A DNA stretch of 64,000 nt from UBA7359 sp038142205 (GCA_038142205.1 JAYQJO010000001.1:2356001-2420000); one strand, 5' to 3'. Counted from the first letter of the stretch, positions 17,310 to 25,871 are shown. Notes: generated by a model from the letters alone, not told the origin. Made by a program: numbers and translations.

Positions 17310-18559
17310 AAATAGCAATTATTGGCACAGGGATATCTGGTTTAACATCTGCCTATTTATTGAATCGTCATCACGATGTTCATGTCTTTGAAGCAAATAA
17401 TTATATCGGCGGTCATACTAATACGATTCAAGTTAAAGAACTGGAAAAGACGATCCCTGTAGATACCGGCTTCATTGTTTTTAATGAATTAAATTATCCT
17501 AACTTATGTGAACTATTCGATGTACTTGGTGTTAAAAGCCGTGATTCAGATATGAGTTTCAGTGTCTATTCTGAAAAGAATGGCCTAGAGTTTAATGGTA
17601 CGGATTTAAATCGCATCTTTAGTCAGCGTAGTAATATTCTTAACCCTACATTTTTAAAGATGTTAAAAGATATTATGCGCTTTCATAAACATGCGCCTGT
17701 TGTCCTAAAAAATAATATTGAAGACACAATAACTGTTTCAGAGTTTGCAGAGATAAATAAATACTCAAAATATTTTATAGAATATTATCTTGTGCCATTA
17801 GGCGCATCATTATGGTCGTGTCCAGCAGAAAAATTTCGTCAGTTTCCTATTAAGTTTGTATTAGAGTTTCTTGATAATCACTGTATGTTACAGGTTAATG
17901 ATCGGCCACAATGGAAAACAGTTGTTGGTGGTTCTTCCCAATACATCGCACCTTTAACACAATGGTATTCAGAAAAAATTCATTTAAATTATGCAGTAAC
18001 AAATGTAGTAAGAAAAAATAACAAAGTAGAGATCAATTTTGTTAATGGAAACAGCGAATCTTTTGACGAGGTTATTCTTGCTACACATGCTGACACAAGC
18101 CTTCAATTAGTTAAGGAACTTGATGCTGAAGAAAAACAATTTTTAGAAATGTTTAAATATCAGGATAATGAGGCCATATTGCATACAGATACAAGTGTAT
18201 TGCCAAAAAAGAAAAGAACCTGGGCCAGCTGGAATTATCGTATCCCGAGAGAAGAAAATACTCACGTCGCTGTGACATACAATATGAATATGCTTCAAGG
18301 GATTGACAGCGATGTTACATATAACGTCTCACTAAATCAGTCTCAATATATTAATCCAGCAAATATAATAAAAAAGATAAATTATCATCACCCTGTCTTT
18401 CAACCAGGTAGAGATGCAGTTCAGTCTCAGCACCATAAAATGATAAGACGACGTGGTGTGTCTTACTGTGGTGCCTACTGGGGATATGGTTTTCATGAGG
18501 ATGGTGTTCGCAGCGCTATCAATGTTGGTCAGGCATATGATCAGGAGCTTGCAGCATGA
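17306..18559 (+). CDS. FAD-dependent amine oxidase-like oxidoreductase
   Basis: A 417-residue protein with an N-terminal FAD Rossmann fingerprint (IIGTGISGLTSAYLL, then FEANNYIGGHTNTI), typical of the amine-oxidase/phytoene-desaturase superfamily, and a C-terminal closing motif with YCGAYWGYGFHEDGV. It overlaps both neighbours by 4 bases. Proteins of this type recur next to DUF1365 and cyclopropane-synthase genes in many proteobacteria, including regulons responding to singlet oxygen. The substrate is not established; an acyl chain of a phospholipid is a reasonable inference from context. Confidence 0.85.
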   Translation: MKIAIIGTGISGLTSAYLLNRHHDVHVFEANNYIGGHTNTIQVKELEKTIPVDTGFIVFNELNYPNLCELFDVLGVKSRDSDMSFSVYSEKNGLEFNGTDLNRIFSQRSNILNPTFLKMLKDIMRFHKHAPVVLKNNIEDTITVSEFAEINKYSKYFIEYYLVPLGASLWSCPAEKFRQFPIKFVLEFLDNHCMLQVNDRPQWKTVVGGSSQYIAPLTQWYSEKIHLNYAVTNVVRKNNKVEINFVNGNSESFDEVILATHADTSLQLVKELDAEEKQFLEMFKYQDNEAILHTDTSVLPKKKRTWASWNYRIPREENTHVAVTYNMNMLQGIDSDVTYNVSLNQSQYINPANIIKKINYHHPVFQPGRDAVQSQHHKMIRRRGVSYCGAYWGYGFHEDGVRSAINVGQAYDQELAA

Positions 18560-19326
18560 ACAGTTGCATCTATGAAGGACAAGTGTCGCATTGCCGATTT
18601 GCTCCGCATAGACATTATTTTAGATACAAGCTTTATATGATGTATATCGACTTGTCTGAGATACCAAAATTATTTAAACCTTATTTATTTTGGTCTAGTA
18701 AGCTGCCGACTTTAGCCTGGTTCCGGAGAAAGGATCACGTTGGTGAAAGTTCAGTGCCGCTTGATGAGTCCGTCAGGAAAATAATTAAAAACGATACGGG
18801 CATAGATCATAAAGGCCCGATTCGACTACTAACTCATTTACGATATTTTGGTTACTGCATGAACCCGGTGAGTTTTTACTACTGTTGGAACGAGGCCGAT
18901 ACCAAACTCGATTTTATCGTTTCAGAAGTACATAACACTCCGTGGGGAGAAACGCATTGCTATGTAATGGACTATAGAAATAAGCACAGTAATAAAACAT
19001 CTGTTCCATTTAAGTTTAAAAAAGAATTTCACGTTTCGCCTTTTATGGAAATAGATCAGTCATATGAATGGCTACTTTCTCAACCTGAAGACAAGTTAAA
19101 TGTAAATATGAACAGCTTTGAAAATGGAGACAAAGTATTTAATGCCACCATGAGGTTGATTAAGTCTCCGATCACACATTTTAATTTATCCAGGGTGCTA
19201 TTTATGTATCCATTTATGACATTAAAAGTTATCTCAGCAATTTATTGGCAGGCATTTCAACTTTGGAAGAAAAAAACACCTTTCTTTTCACATCCTAAAC
19301 ACTTGGTACAAGAGACAAACTCATGA
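18556..19326 (+). CDS. DUF1365 family protein
   Basis: A 256-residue protein of the DUF1365 family, function unknown. Typical features are the start YEGQVSHCRFAPHRHYFRYKLYM..D, a central LLTHLRYFGYCMNPVSFYYC segment, and EVHNTPWGETHCYV. A hydrophobic C-terminal stretch may associate with the membrane. It overlaps the FAD oxidoreductase by 4 bases and the Cfa-like methyltransferase by 4 bases. The FAD-DUF1365-Cfa triple is widely conserved, so it probably acts on the same lipid product. No catalytic residues can be named with confidence. Confidence 0.88.
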   Translation: MNSCIYEGQVSHCRFAPHRHYFRYKLYMMYIDLSEIPKLFKPYLFWSSKLPTLAWFRRKDHVGESSVPLDESVRKIIKNDTGIDHKGPIRLLTHLRYFGYCMNPVSFYYCWNEADTKLDFIVSEVHNTPWGETHCYVMDYRNKHSNKTSVPFKFKKEFHVSPFMEIDQSYEWLLSQPEDKLNVNMNSFENGDKVFNATMRLIKSPITHFNLSRVLFMYPFMTLKVISAIYWQAFQLWKKKTPFFSHPKHLVQETNS

Positions 19327-20576
19327 GAACGACTACGATAAACCAAACCGATATAAAAGACGAAGCAGTATCGAATCCACTGATTTTATTATCAAGAAAG
19401 CTCCTTCGTAAGAAACTACAGAGCCTTGAAACAGGTTGTATTGCAGTCAACGATTCTTTAGGTAGCTGGCAAACTGATAAAAATAAAAAAGTTGATGTAA
19501 CGTTAATAATACATGACATGCGTTTTTATTTGGATCTGATGATTGCTGGCAGCAATGGTGTTGCGAGTGCATATCGAGATGGTTACTGGTCTTGCGATAA
19601 TCTGACAGGCTTGTTCCAGTTAATGGTTAAAAACATAGGTAATACAGATGAGCTTGAATCGGGCTTCGCTTCTATAGGTAACTGGTGGTTAAAAAGACGA
19701 CATAGAGCAAGAAGCAATACCCGAGATGGTAGCCAGAAAAACATTCATGCCCATTACGATTTAGGTAATGATATGTTCGAATTATTCCTTGATCCAAGCA
19801 TGACATACTCTTCGGGTATCTATCTAAATAAAAACTCAACATTAGAAGAGGCCTCGTTTGAAAAGCTTGATCGAATTTGTCGAAAGCTTGATCTAAAGCC
19901 TGAACATAAGTTGATTGAGGTTGGTAGTGGCTGGGGTAGTTTTGCCATGCATGCCGCTAAACATTATGGTTGCCATGTTACAACTACAACGATCTCAAAA
20001 GAACAATACACCCTTGCCAAACAACGAATACAGGAACAGAGACTTGAAGATCGTATTGATATTAAATTATGTGATTATCGTGATCTTGATGGTAAGTTTG
20101 ACAAACTAGTCTCAATTGAAATGATAGAGGCTGTTGGCGATGAGTTTTTGCCAGAATACTTCTCGACCTGCTCTCGTTTATTAAAAGAGAATGGTCAGAT
20201 GTTAATCCAGGCGATTACGATGCCAGATCAGCGTTATAAACAATACCTTAAAAGTTCTGACTTTATTCAGCAATTTATTTTTCCAGGAAGTTGTGTCCCT
20301 TCACTCACCGCGAGGATCAATGCGGTAACCAATGCTTCGGATCTTCGTGTTAATCATATTGAAGATATTGGTTTGCACTATGCAAAAACGCTACGCGCCT
20401 GGCTAATTAACTTTATGTCTAACGAAGATAAAATTAAGCAACACGGTTATGACGATGACTTCATACGCCTTTGGGAGTATTACTTTTGTTATTGTGAAGC
20501 GGGATTTAAAGAACGTTATACAGGCGTTGTTCAAATGTTGATGAATAAACCTGCCTATGGAACAGAAGCAATCTAA
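19323..20576 (+). CDS. cfa: Cyclopropane-fatty-acid synthase family methyltransferase
   Basis: A SAM-dependent enzyme that adds a methylene or methyl group across the double bond of a phospholipid acyl chain. The 417-residue protein has SAM motif I EVGSGWGSFAMHAA near residue 199, preceded by HYDLGNDMFELFLDPSMTYSSG, and the family's IEMIEAVG and FIQQFIFPG segments. It could be a true cyclopropane synthase or an acyl methyltransferase of the kind that makes branched or furan fatty acids. The neighbouring FAD, DUF1365 and desaturase genes make a non-cyclopropane product plausible. It depends on SAM, which the metK/ahcY/metF genes elsewhere in the window recycle. Confidence 0.9.
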   Translation: MRTTTINQTDIKDEAVSNPLILLSRKLLRKKLQSLETGCIAVNDSLGSWQTDKNKKVDVTLIIHDMRFYLDLMIAGSNGVASAYRDGYWSCDNLTGLFQLMVKNIGNTDELESGFASIGNWWLKRRHRARSNTRDGSQKNIHAHYDLGNDMFELFLDPSMTYSSGIYLNKNSTLEEASFEKLDRICRKLDLKPEHKLIEVGSGWGSFAMHAAKHYGCHVTTTTISKEQYTLAKQRIQEQRLEDRIDIKLCDYRDLDGKFDKLVSIEMIEAVGDEFLPEYFSTCSRLLKENGQMLIQAITMPDQRYKQYLKSSDFIQQFIFPGSCVPSLTARINAVTNASDLRVNHIEDIGLHYAKTLRAWLINFMSNEDKIKQHGYDDDFIRLWEYYFCYCEAGFKERYTGVVQMLMNKPAYGTEAI

Positions 20577-20587
20577 GTGATATAGCG

Positions 20588-21133
20588 ATGAAAGTTATTA
20601 ACTTCATTTTATTTCAAACAGCGTGGCTAGTTACACTATTTTCTGCCGCCTATGGTAAACCCTATATAGGTATAATCTTTACAGCATTATGGATGACATA
20701 CCATTTATTCATCGCTTGTAAACAACCGAAAAATGAAATGATGTTATTAGTTATCGTTGCAGTACTAGGCTGGTTACTTGAGCTAAGTTTAGTTATGAGT
20801 CAGTTGGTTTCTTATCCAGAACAAACCATGATTGGTCTGCTTGTCCCATTATGGATGGTTGCATTATGGGTTAACCTTACAGCGACGATTAATTTTTCAC
20901 TCTCTTGGATGAATGGTCGATATTTTCTTGCCGCGCTATTTGCTGCTATAGCTGGCCCATTAAGTTATTTTGCCGGTGAAAGAATCGGAGCAATTATTTT
21001 ACACGGCTACGCATCACTAATCGCTATCTGCTTAATGTGGTTTTTTGCTATGCCATTCATATTTTGGTTAAACAATTGGATTATGGAAGCCAAAAATCTA
21101 AAACAACAAATTATCCCTAATGGTGCGGAGTAA
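20588..21133 (+). CDS. DUF2878 membrane protein
   Basis: A 181-residue protein that is almost entirely hydrophobic, with about six membrane segments; it matches the DUF2878 family found in Cfa/DUF1365 operons. The conserved-looking GWLLELSLV and LVPLWMVALWVNL segments are visible. It starts 11 bases after the Cfa-like gene and ends 5 bases before the DUF1295 gene, clearly inside the operon. The function is unknown; a role in handling the modified lipid in the inner membrane is inference only. Confidence 0.8.
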   Translation: MKVINFILFQTAWLVTLFSAAYGKPYIGIIFTALWMTYHLFIACKQPKNEMMLLVIVAVLGWLLELSLVMSQLVSYPEQTMIGLLVPLWMVALWVNLTATINFSLSWMNGRYFLAALFAAIAGPLSYFAGERIGAIILHGYASLIAICLMWFFAMPFIFWLNNWIMEAKNLKQQIIPNGAE

Positions 21134-21138
21134 ATAAT

Positions 21139-21925
21139 ATGAGCTTGTCATCAATATTTTTTTCTGCTTGGGCAGTAAGTGCCATTATTATGCTGGTGTT
21201 ATGGGCAATTCAATATAAGACTGAAAATGCCGGTACCGTAGATGTTCCATGGTCTTTTCTAACGCCTCTTGTTGGTGTCTGGTTAATATTTGCGGATGGA
21301 ATTGAACGGAATTCGGCAGTATTTAATAATTGCTTTTGCTTTATTTTGGGGTTTTAGACTTGGTGCTTTTCTCTATCAGCGCGTTATGAATGAAGTTGAA
21401 GACGGTCGTTATCGATACTTAAGAGAATATTGTGGCAATTATGCTCAGCTTGTTATGTTTGTTTTTTTTCAGATGCAGGCAACCTGGACAATATTATTCG
21501 CATTACCATTTTGGGCAGCATCAAGAAATGACTCTACGGATTTAGGGTTGTTAGATATAACAGGTATTGTTATCTGGCTGATTGCGATGGCAGGTGAAAC
21601 CATAAGTGACAAACAATTACATAGATTTAGAATGAATAGTGCCAATAAAGGAATGGTTTGTAATGTGCGTTTATGGCGATATTCACGCCACCCAAACTAT
21701 TTTTTTGAGTGGTTGCAATGGTGGGCATTTGTTCTAATTGGTTATGGCAGTGACTACTGGTGGTTAACTTGGCTAGGTCTGGTTGTTGTCTATGTTTTTA
21801 TTACACGTATTACAGGCGTGCCTTATACCGAACAACAATCAATCAGGAGTCGTGGAGATGCTTATCGTGAATACCAAAAAACGACGAGTATGTTTTTCCC
21901 AATGCCTCCTGAAAAAGCGAGTTAA
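21139..21925 (+). CDS. DUF1295 membrane protein, interrupted by a frameshift
   Basis: A polytopic protein of the DUF1295 (steroid 5-alpha-reductase/methyltransferase-like) family, about 260 residues if read through. The N-terminal 55 codons run in frame from ATG 21139; the remainder (WGFRLGAFLYQR to the end, including the diagnostic LWRYSRHPNYFFEW segment) is in the +1 frame. The switch falls near 21298-21317, where GGAATTGAAC is followed by GGAATTCGGC. Removing one of these 10-base units restores the frame, so an imperfect tandem duplication could be the lesion. It is either a recent loss of function or a sequence error. It lies inside the lipid operon, 5 bases after DUF2878. Confidence 0.75.
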
Positions 21926-21931
21926 GAGACG

Positions 21932-22312
21932 ATGCAAACATTAATAAAAAAATATAACTACCTTTTAGTTCCAAAGGCACTGGGCTATTTAGGCTTCTTC
22001 ATTACATCATCGTTCATTTGTTATGCTGTTGTTTACGGCGAGTTCTTTAAAGAAGGTTCCGTTTTAACAAGCATACCATGGGGGATTGTTTCTTTAGTTG
22101 ATATCTATATTGGACTTATATTATTTTCTTCATGGGTCTTCTGGCGTGAACATAGTCTAAAGTCCAGGTTTCTATGGATTATATTAATTATGACTCTAGG
22201 TAATGTTATATCGTGCCTGTATTTGATAAAAGCAGCTTATGATGCAGAAGGAAATGTTATTGCATTTTGGCTTGGTAAAGAGAGGGCCGCGACAAAGTAT
22301 GCCATAAAATAA
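21932..22312 (+). CDS. Small four-helix membrane protein of the lipid operon
   Basis: A 126-residue hydrophobic protein with about four predicted membrane spans. It resembles the DUF1475-type proteins found in similar operons, but I cannot confirm the family. It starts 6 bases after the DUF1295 gene and ends next to an unknown gene, all on the same strand. Its small size and placement suggest a subunit or membrane adaptor for the lipid-modifying enzymes. No catalytic motif is visible. Confidence 0.6.
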   Translation: MQTLIKKYNYLLVPKALGYLGFFITSSFICYAVVYGEFFKEGSVLTSIPWGIVSLVDIYIGLILFSSWVFWREHSLKSRFLWIILIMTLGNVISCLYLIKAAYDAEGNVIAFWLGKERAATKYAIK

Positions 22313-22341
22313 TACTGTTTTTATCACTAACTCTGTGCTCA

Positions 22342-23025
22342 GTGTCTATTAATGCTAATGAGTTTCCAACACGTATTGGCTATGCCTTTGATCAAAATAC
22401 TAAAGAGTTAATTTATACTGAAAGTCACTATGAGCAATATTCAGACGAGACTGTTCATAAATCAAAAGTCATTTATAAAGATGCGTCAGATAATATATTT
22501 GCGCAAAAATCAGTGGATTTTACAAAAAATAAATATATGCCGGAGTTTAGTTTACAAAATGATATGACCGGCCATATTGAAAAGACGCGATTTGTAGAAA
22601 GCAAATATGAAGTTGTATTTAGTAAATTACAATCCAATGCAAAAAAGGAAGCGTTAATAAACTATCCTGAAGATGGGATAAGTGATGCCGGATTTGATAA
22701 CTTTATAATTAATCACTGGGAAGACCTTTTAGAAGGAGAGATGTTTGTTCGCGAGTTTTTAATTCCCAGCATGATGGACTTTGTTAAGTTTAGAATTTAT
22801 CAGGACGACGTTGTTACTGAAGATAACCGAAAATTGCGGATTATTAATATCGAACCAAACAGTTTTATTATTCGAGCTTTTGCTGGAACAACAAAGCTTT
22901 TTTATGATGAATCAATGCCTAAACTCGTGAAATTTGATGGCGTGTCAAATATGCGTGATAAAAAAGGTGATAATTTAAAAGTCACTATTCAATACGAAGA
23001 AATACAAAAGCTGGCTTTAAATTAA
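22342..23025 (+). CDS. Unknown exported protein, N-terminus uncertain
   Basis: A 227-codon frame from GTG 22342, function not recognised. The body is soluble and beta-rich, with no cysteines. In the same frame upstream, 22300-22341 encodes a good Sec signal peptide (KIILFLSLTLCSVSINA) ending in a signal-peptidase-like site, but no ATG, GTG or TTG precedes it before the TAA at 22276. If one C of the CC at 22302-22303 were absent, ATG 22299 would start the signal peptide. So either the sequence has a 1-base error or the gene has lost its start. It is the last gene of the lipid operon, 29 bases after the previous stop. Confidence 0.65.
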   Translation: MSINANEFPTRIGYAFDQNTKELIYTESHYEQYSDETVHKSKVIYKDASDNIFAQKSVDFTKNKYMPEFSLQNDMTGHIEKTRFVESKYEVVFSKLQSNAKKEALINYPEDGISDAGFDNFIINHWEDLLEGEMFVREFLIPSMMDFVKFRIYQDDVVTEDNRKLRIINIEPNSFIIRAFAGTTKLFYDESMPKLVKFDGVSNMRDKKGDNLKVTIQYEEIQKLALN

Positions 23026-23039
23026 TTGGGTTTTCTGTT

Positions 23040-23615
23040 TTGCTAGATGCAAATACATATTCTGGTTTTGTTGATCTTGCTGCTTCACATTCTAAAGGGA
23101 AAGATTACGATATTTTCATCTCGCCAAGGTCAGGATCGGATGTCGCAATAGTAGCACCACATGGCGGAGGGATAGAAAGAGGCACATCAGAGATTGCCGA
23201 AAAAATAGCAGGCAATGATTTCAATCTTTATCTCTTCGAAGGTTTAAAACAACGTGATAACTACGAGACGCTTCATTTAAGTAGTCATCTCTTTGATGAG
23301 CCTGAATGTTTATCTTTGATTTCAACAATGTCTGTTGTTGTTACAATTCATGGTTGTAATGGAAAAAATGAGACTGTTTATCTTGGCGGTTTAAATGAAT
23401 CATTAAAGGATGAGTTAGTAACAGCATTTAAGAGCGGCGGTATTTCAGCGGTTTCGGAAGGTCATAAATATCCCGGTAAGCATCCGAATAATATTTGTAA
23501 TCGTGGATTAACGAATGCAGGCGTTCAAGTTGAATTGACGGATACGCTGCGAGGTACTGAGGCTGAGAAAACAGTTGTTAAGGCAATACGTAACGTATTA
23601 TTAAAACAGGTTTAA
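23040..23615 (+). CDS. Poly-gamma-glutamate hydrolase family protein
   Basis: A 191-residue protein of the phage-type poly-gamma-glutamate hydrolase (DUF867/PghP-like) family, zinc peptidases that cut gamma-glutamyl polymers. The N-terminal VAPHGGGIERGTSEIA segment carries the probable metal-binding His and Glu, and VTIHGCNG and GVQVELT carry the others. The start appears to be TTG 23040; no ATG is in frame and there is no strong Shine-Dalgarno, so the N-terminus is uncertain. It sits directly after the lipid operon (14 bases) and before a convergent terminator. A phage origin of the family is known; here it looks like a resident gene. Confidence 0.78.
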   Translation: MLDANTYSGFVDLAASHSKGKDYDIFISPRSGSDVAIVAPHGGGIERGTSEIAEKIAGNDFNLYLFEGLKQRDNYETLHLSSHLFDEPECLSLISTMSVVVTIHGCNGKNETVYLGGLNESLKDELVTAFKSGGISAVSEGHKYPGKHPNNICNRGLTNAGVQVELTDTLRGTEAEKTVVKAIRNVLLKQV

Positions 23616-23623
23616 AATAATAA

Positions 23624-23653
23624 AAAGCCCAGATGATTTCTCACCTGGGCTTT
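23624..23653. terminator. Bidirectional terminator between convergent genes
   Basis: A 9-bp perfect stem AAAGCCCAG/CTGGGCTTT (23624-23632 with 23645-23653) has a 12-base loop and A/T tracts on both sides. It separates the poly-gamma-glutamate hydrolase gene from the convergent peroxiredoxin gene. Confidence 0.85.
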
Positions 23654-23676
23654 GTAAAAAATACTATTTTAAAGTA

Positions 23677-24282
23677 TTACAGTTTACCTTCATTCTCTGA
23701 AAGATAAGCAGCCACACCATCAGGACTTGCTTGCATACCAGCATCGCCTTTATTCCAACCTGCTGGGCAAACTTCACCGTGCTCTTCATGGAATAATAAA
23801 GCATCAACCATACGAATCATTTCATCAACGTTACGACCTAATGGTAAATCGTTTACAACCTGATGGCGAACAACGCCATTGGTATCAATCAGGAAAGAAC
23901 CACGGAAAGCAACGGCGCCGTCCGGAGTTTCAACATCATAAGCCTGACAAATGCCATGGGTCATATCTGCAACAAGAGGGTAGCCAACAGCACCAATACC
24001 ACCGTCGTTTACTGCTGTATTACGCCATGCGTTATGAGTGAAGTGTGAATCAATTGAAACACCTATGACTTCAGTATTGCGAGATTCGAATTCACTGATG
24101 CGTTTACTGAAAGCGATTAATTCAGATGGACAAACAAAGGTGAAGTCCAATGGGTAAAAGAAAATTACTGCATTTTTACCTTTAATCTCTGTTTTAAGAT
24201 TAAATTCATCAACAATAGTGCCGTCAGCCAATACAGCTGGAGCGGTAAAATCTGGTGCCTCGCGACCTACTAATACAGACAT
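23677..24282 (-). CDS. Typical 2-Cys peroxiredoxin (AhpC/Prx1 class)
   Basis: A thiol peroxidase that reduces H2O2 and organic hydroperoxides. The 201-residue protein has the peroxidatic Cys in FTFVCPSELIAF (near residue 51), the resolving Cys in HGEVCPAGWNKG (near 172), and the C-terminal YLSE-like segment of the sensitive eukaryote-like class. A good Shine-Dalgarno (AAGGAG) precedes ATG 24282. It is convergent with the hydrolase gene and separated by 216 bases from the zinc-finger gene upstream, so it should have its own promoter. Whether the reductant is thioredoxin or AhpF is not shown. Confidence 0.93.
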   Translation of the reverse strand: MSVLVGREAPDFTAPAVLADGTIVDEFNLKTEIKGKNAVIFFYPLDFTFVCPSELIAFSKRISEFESRNTEVIGVSIDSHFTHNAWRNTAVNDGGIGAVGYPLVADMTHGICQAYDVETPDGAVAFRGSFLIDTNGVVRHQVVNDLPLGRNVDEMIRMVDALLFHEEHGEVCPAGWNKGDAGMQASPDGVAAYLSENEGKL

Positions 24283-24498
24283 GGTTAAATCTCCTTAGTG
24301 AAATTATTATGGATAGTTTCCAGAAAACAGAGCAATACTTACTTCATCTCTATTCTACAGACCTGTTAAAAGTAGGCGCTTTATCGCAGAAAACCTGAAT
24401 TTATCTACAGAATAGGAGTGTAAAGACCGATTAAAAATATCTATCAGCCTGGTTAAAAAAAACTATGATGAGAAATTGACTAGAAATCAGGAAAGTCC

Positions 24499-24765
24499 TT
24501 ATCTGAGCTGACTGTCTTTACTGCCTCGACGATTGTAGCCAGAGAAAAACGCCTTGTCTTTATCATGCTCTTGCTGGCAGTTTACACAAAAACGAACACC
24601 GGGAATGGCAACACGGCGTGCTTCAGGAATGGTTTCTTCGCACTCCTTGCAATGTGTCAGGCTTTCGCCCGCAGGCATTTCACTACGCGCCTGTTTAATC
24701 GCATCTTTTATGCTTGCGTCAATTTGTTCCTGTACAGCCCCTTCTGGTGCCCAACCACTTGCCAT
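24499..24765 (-). CDS. DksA/TraR-type zinc-finger protein (YbiI-like)
   Basis: An 88-residue small protein with a four-Cys zinc finger: CKEC near residue 38 and CVNC near residue 60, with EARRVAIPGVRFC between. The N-terminal helix is short, so it lacks the long coiled-coil needed for classical DksA action and is closest to the YbiI/TraR group. The function is not known, perhaps RNA polymerase modulation. It sits between the peroxiredoxin gene and 6S RNA on the minus strand. Confidence 0.85.
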   Translation of the reverse strand: MASGWAPEGAVQEQIDASIKDAIKQARSEMPAGESLTHCKECEETIPEARRVAIPGVRFCVNCQQEHDKDKAFFSGYNRRGSKDSQLR

Positions 24766-24914
24766 TTGCGTTACCTGTCTAATTTTGACTATTGAGTGAT
24801 TAAATATAGGATGTGACTTTTGATATGTAAATGTCTGATTAAGGTTTTATTCTCATCGAAACAAAAGTTAAAAAGAGTTTTGTATTAAAAGGCCTAAAAT
24901 AGGGATAGGGGGTA

Positions 24915-25092
24915 TCAACCGTAATGACGTCTCTTACATTGAACTTGAACCGGAGGTTCAAGTGGGCATCATCGATAGTGTTTCAGGCTTTCTGCGTGGA
25001 CAGACATCCACAACAACACTAATTACAGACTCCCTGCGATATATCTTATCGGCTCAAGTTACCACGAGTAGATAACGTTCATTACAGAAGAT
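24915..25092 (-). ncRNA. ssrS: 6S RNA
   Basis: Lies immediately downstream of zapA on the same strand, the standard ssrS location. On the minus strand it has the conserved 5' segment TTGAGCCGATA, the central GTCTGTCC...GCAGAAAGCCTGAAAC region, and the TTGAACC..GGTTCAAG hairpin (plus 24943-24962). The ends pair: GTAATGA(A)CGT near 25074-25085 with GACGTCATTAC at 24921-24931. 6S RNA mimics an open promoter and sequesters sigma70 RNA polymerase in stationary phase. The exact ends are estimated from the closing stem. Confidence 0.9.
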
Positions 25093-25112
25093 ACCCAAGC
25101 TCAATTCTATGT

Positions 25113-25469
25113 TTAGCTGCTTTGTGAGACGGATTGATCTATATCCATATCGTCTACAATATCCATTTGTGTGTCTCTCACCAAAGCATCATTAATCTTG
25201 TTTTGTAAACGCTTAAGGGTATTGTCTATAGTTGAAGTATAGTCCTGATTTTCTTTTTTGTAAGCGAGTAATTCATTTGCAATATTGAGTGCTGTCATAA
25301 CAGCGATTCGTTCAGAACCAATTACGCCGCCATCTCTTTTCATCTCGTTCATTTTTTGACTGAGAAAGTCTGCAGAATTACGGAGTGATTCTTTCTCACT
25401 TTCTTCACAGGCAATCAAATATTCTTTTTCAAGGATGGTGACTTTTATCGGCGAGGTGTTCTTGCTCAT
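25113..25469 (-). CDS. zapA: Cell division protein ZapA
   Basis: Promotes FtsZ bundling at the division ring. The 118-residue protein shows the N-terminal ZapA fold (PIKVTILEKEYLIACEESE..SLRNSADFLSQKMNEM) and the conserved AVMTALNIANELL helix, then a C-terminal coiled coil. It overlaps the upstream zapB-like gene by 4 bases (ATGA) and is followed by 6S RNA. The arrangement zapB-like/zapA/ssrS divergent from ygfB is conserved in gammaproteobacteria. Confidence 0.94.
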   Translation of the reverse strand: MSKNTSPIKVTILEKEYLIACEESEKESLRNSADFLSQKMNEMKRDGGVIGSERIAVMTALNIANELLAYKKENQDYTSTIDNTLKRLQNKINDALVRDTQMDIVDDMDIDQSVSQSS

Positions 25470-25690
25470 GCACGTGTTTCCATGGCTCGTAGACGAGAAA
25501 TCATAGATTCAATTCGGGTTCTGGCCTGTTCGGTTTTTTCAATGAGAATAGCCCGTTCGCTAACCAGACTTTCCTGTTGGTTTCTTAATGCAGAGTTTTC
25601 ACTTTTCAATTGGCTTACTGTACTGATCAGCTCATCTACCCGAGATTCAAGTGCCCCTAGATCCGTATTTTCGTTATTATTATCGCTCAT
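25466..25690 (-). CDS. ZapB-like coiled-coil protein (TIGR02449 type)
   Basis: A 74-residue protein with continuous heptad-like coiled coil (LESRVDELISTVSQLKSEN..). It matches the short TIGR02449 family that sits upstream of zapA in pseudomonads and relatives. A role in division-ring stabilisation through ZapA is likely from context but not proven. It is divergent from ygfB over 181 bases and translationally coupled to zapA. Confidence 0.8.
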   Translation of the reverse strand: MSDNNNENTDLGALESRVDELISTVSQLKSENSALRNQQESLVSERAILIEKTEQARTRIESMISRLRAMETRA

Positions 25691-25871
25691 GATTGTTTCC
25701 TGATGCTGGTTACAATATGAATCAGCTTTATTGTTGATTTATCATACAATCATCAATATAAAGTGCCTGAATACACTGGTCAACAGGTGATCACAAATAG
25801 AAGATGCTAAGTGTCACTTCTTGTTATTATTGTGTCCAAAAACAATGGGTTAGTGGAATCCCGAATAGAGA

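Noticed and set aside
24283..24498. OxyR site before the peroxiredoxin gene
   Set aside because: Several ATAG/CTAT-like tetramers occur, but not with the spacing of an OxyR site, so I do not call one.
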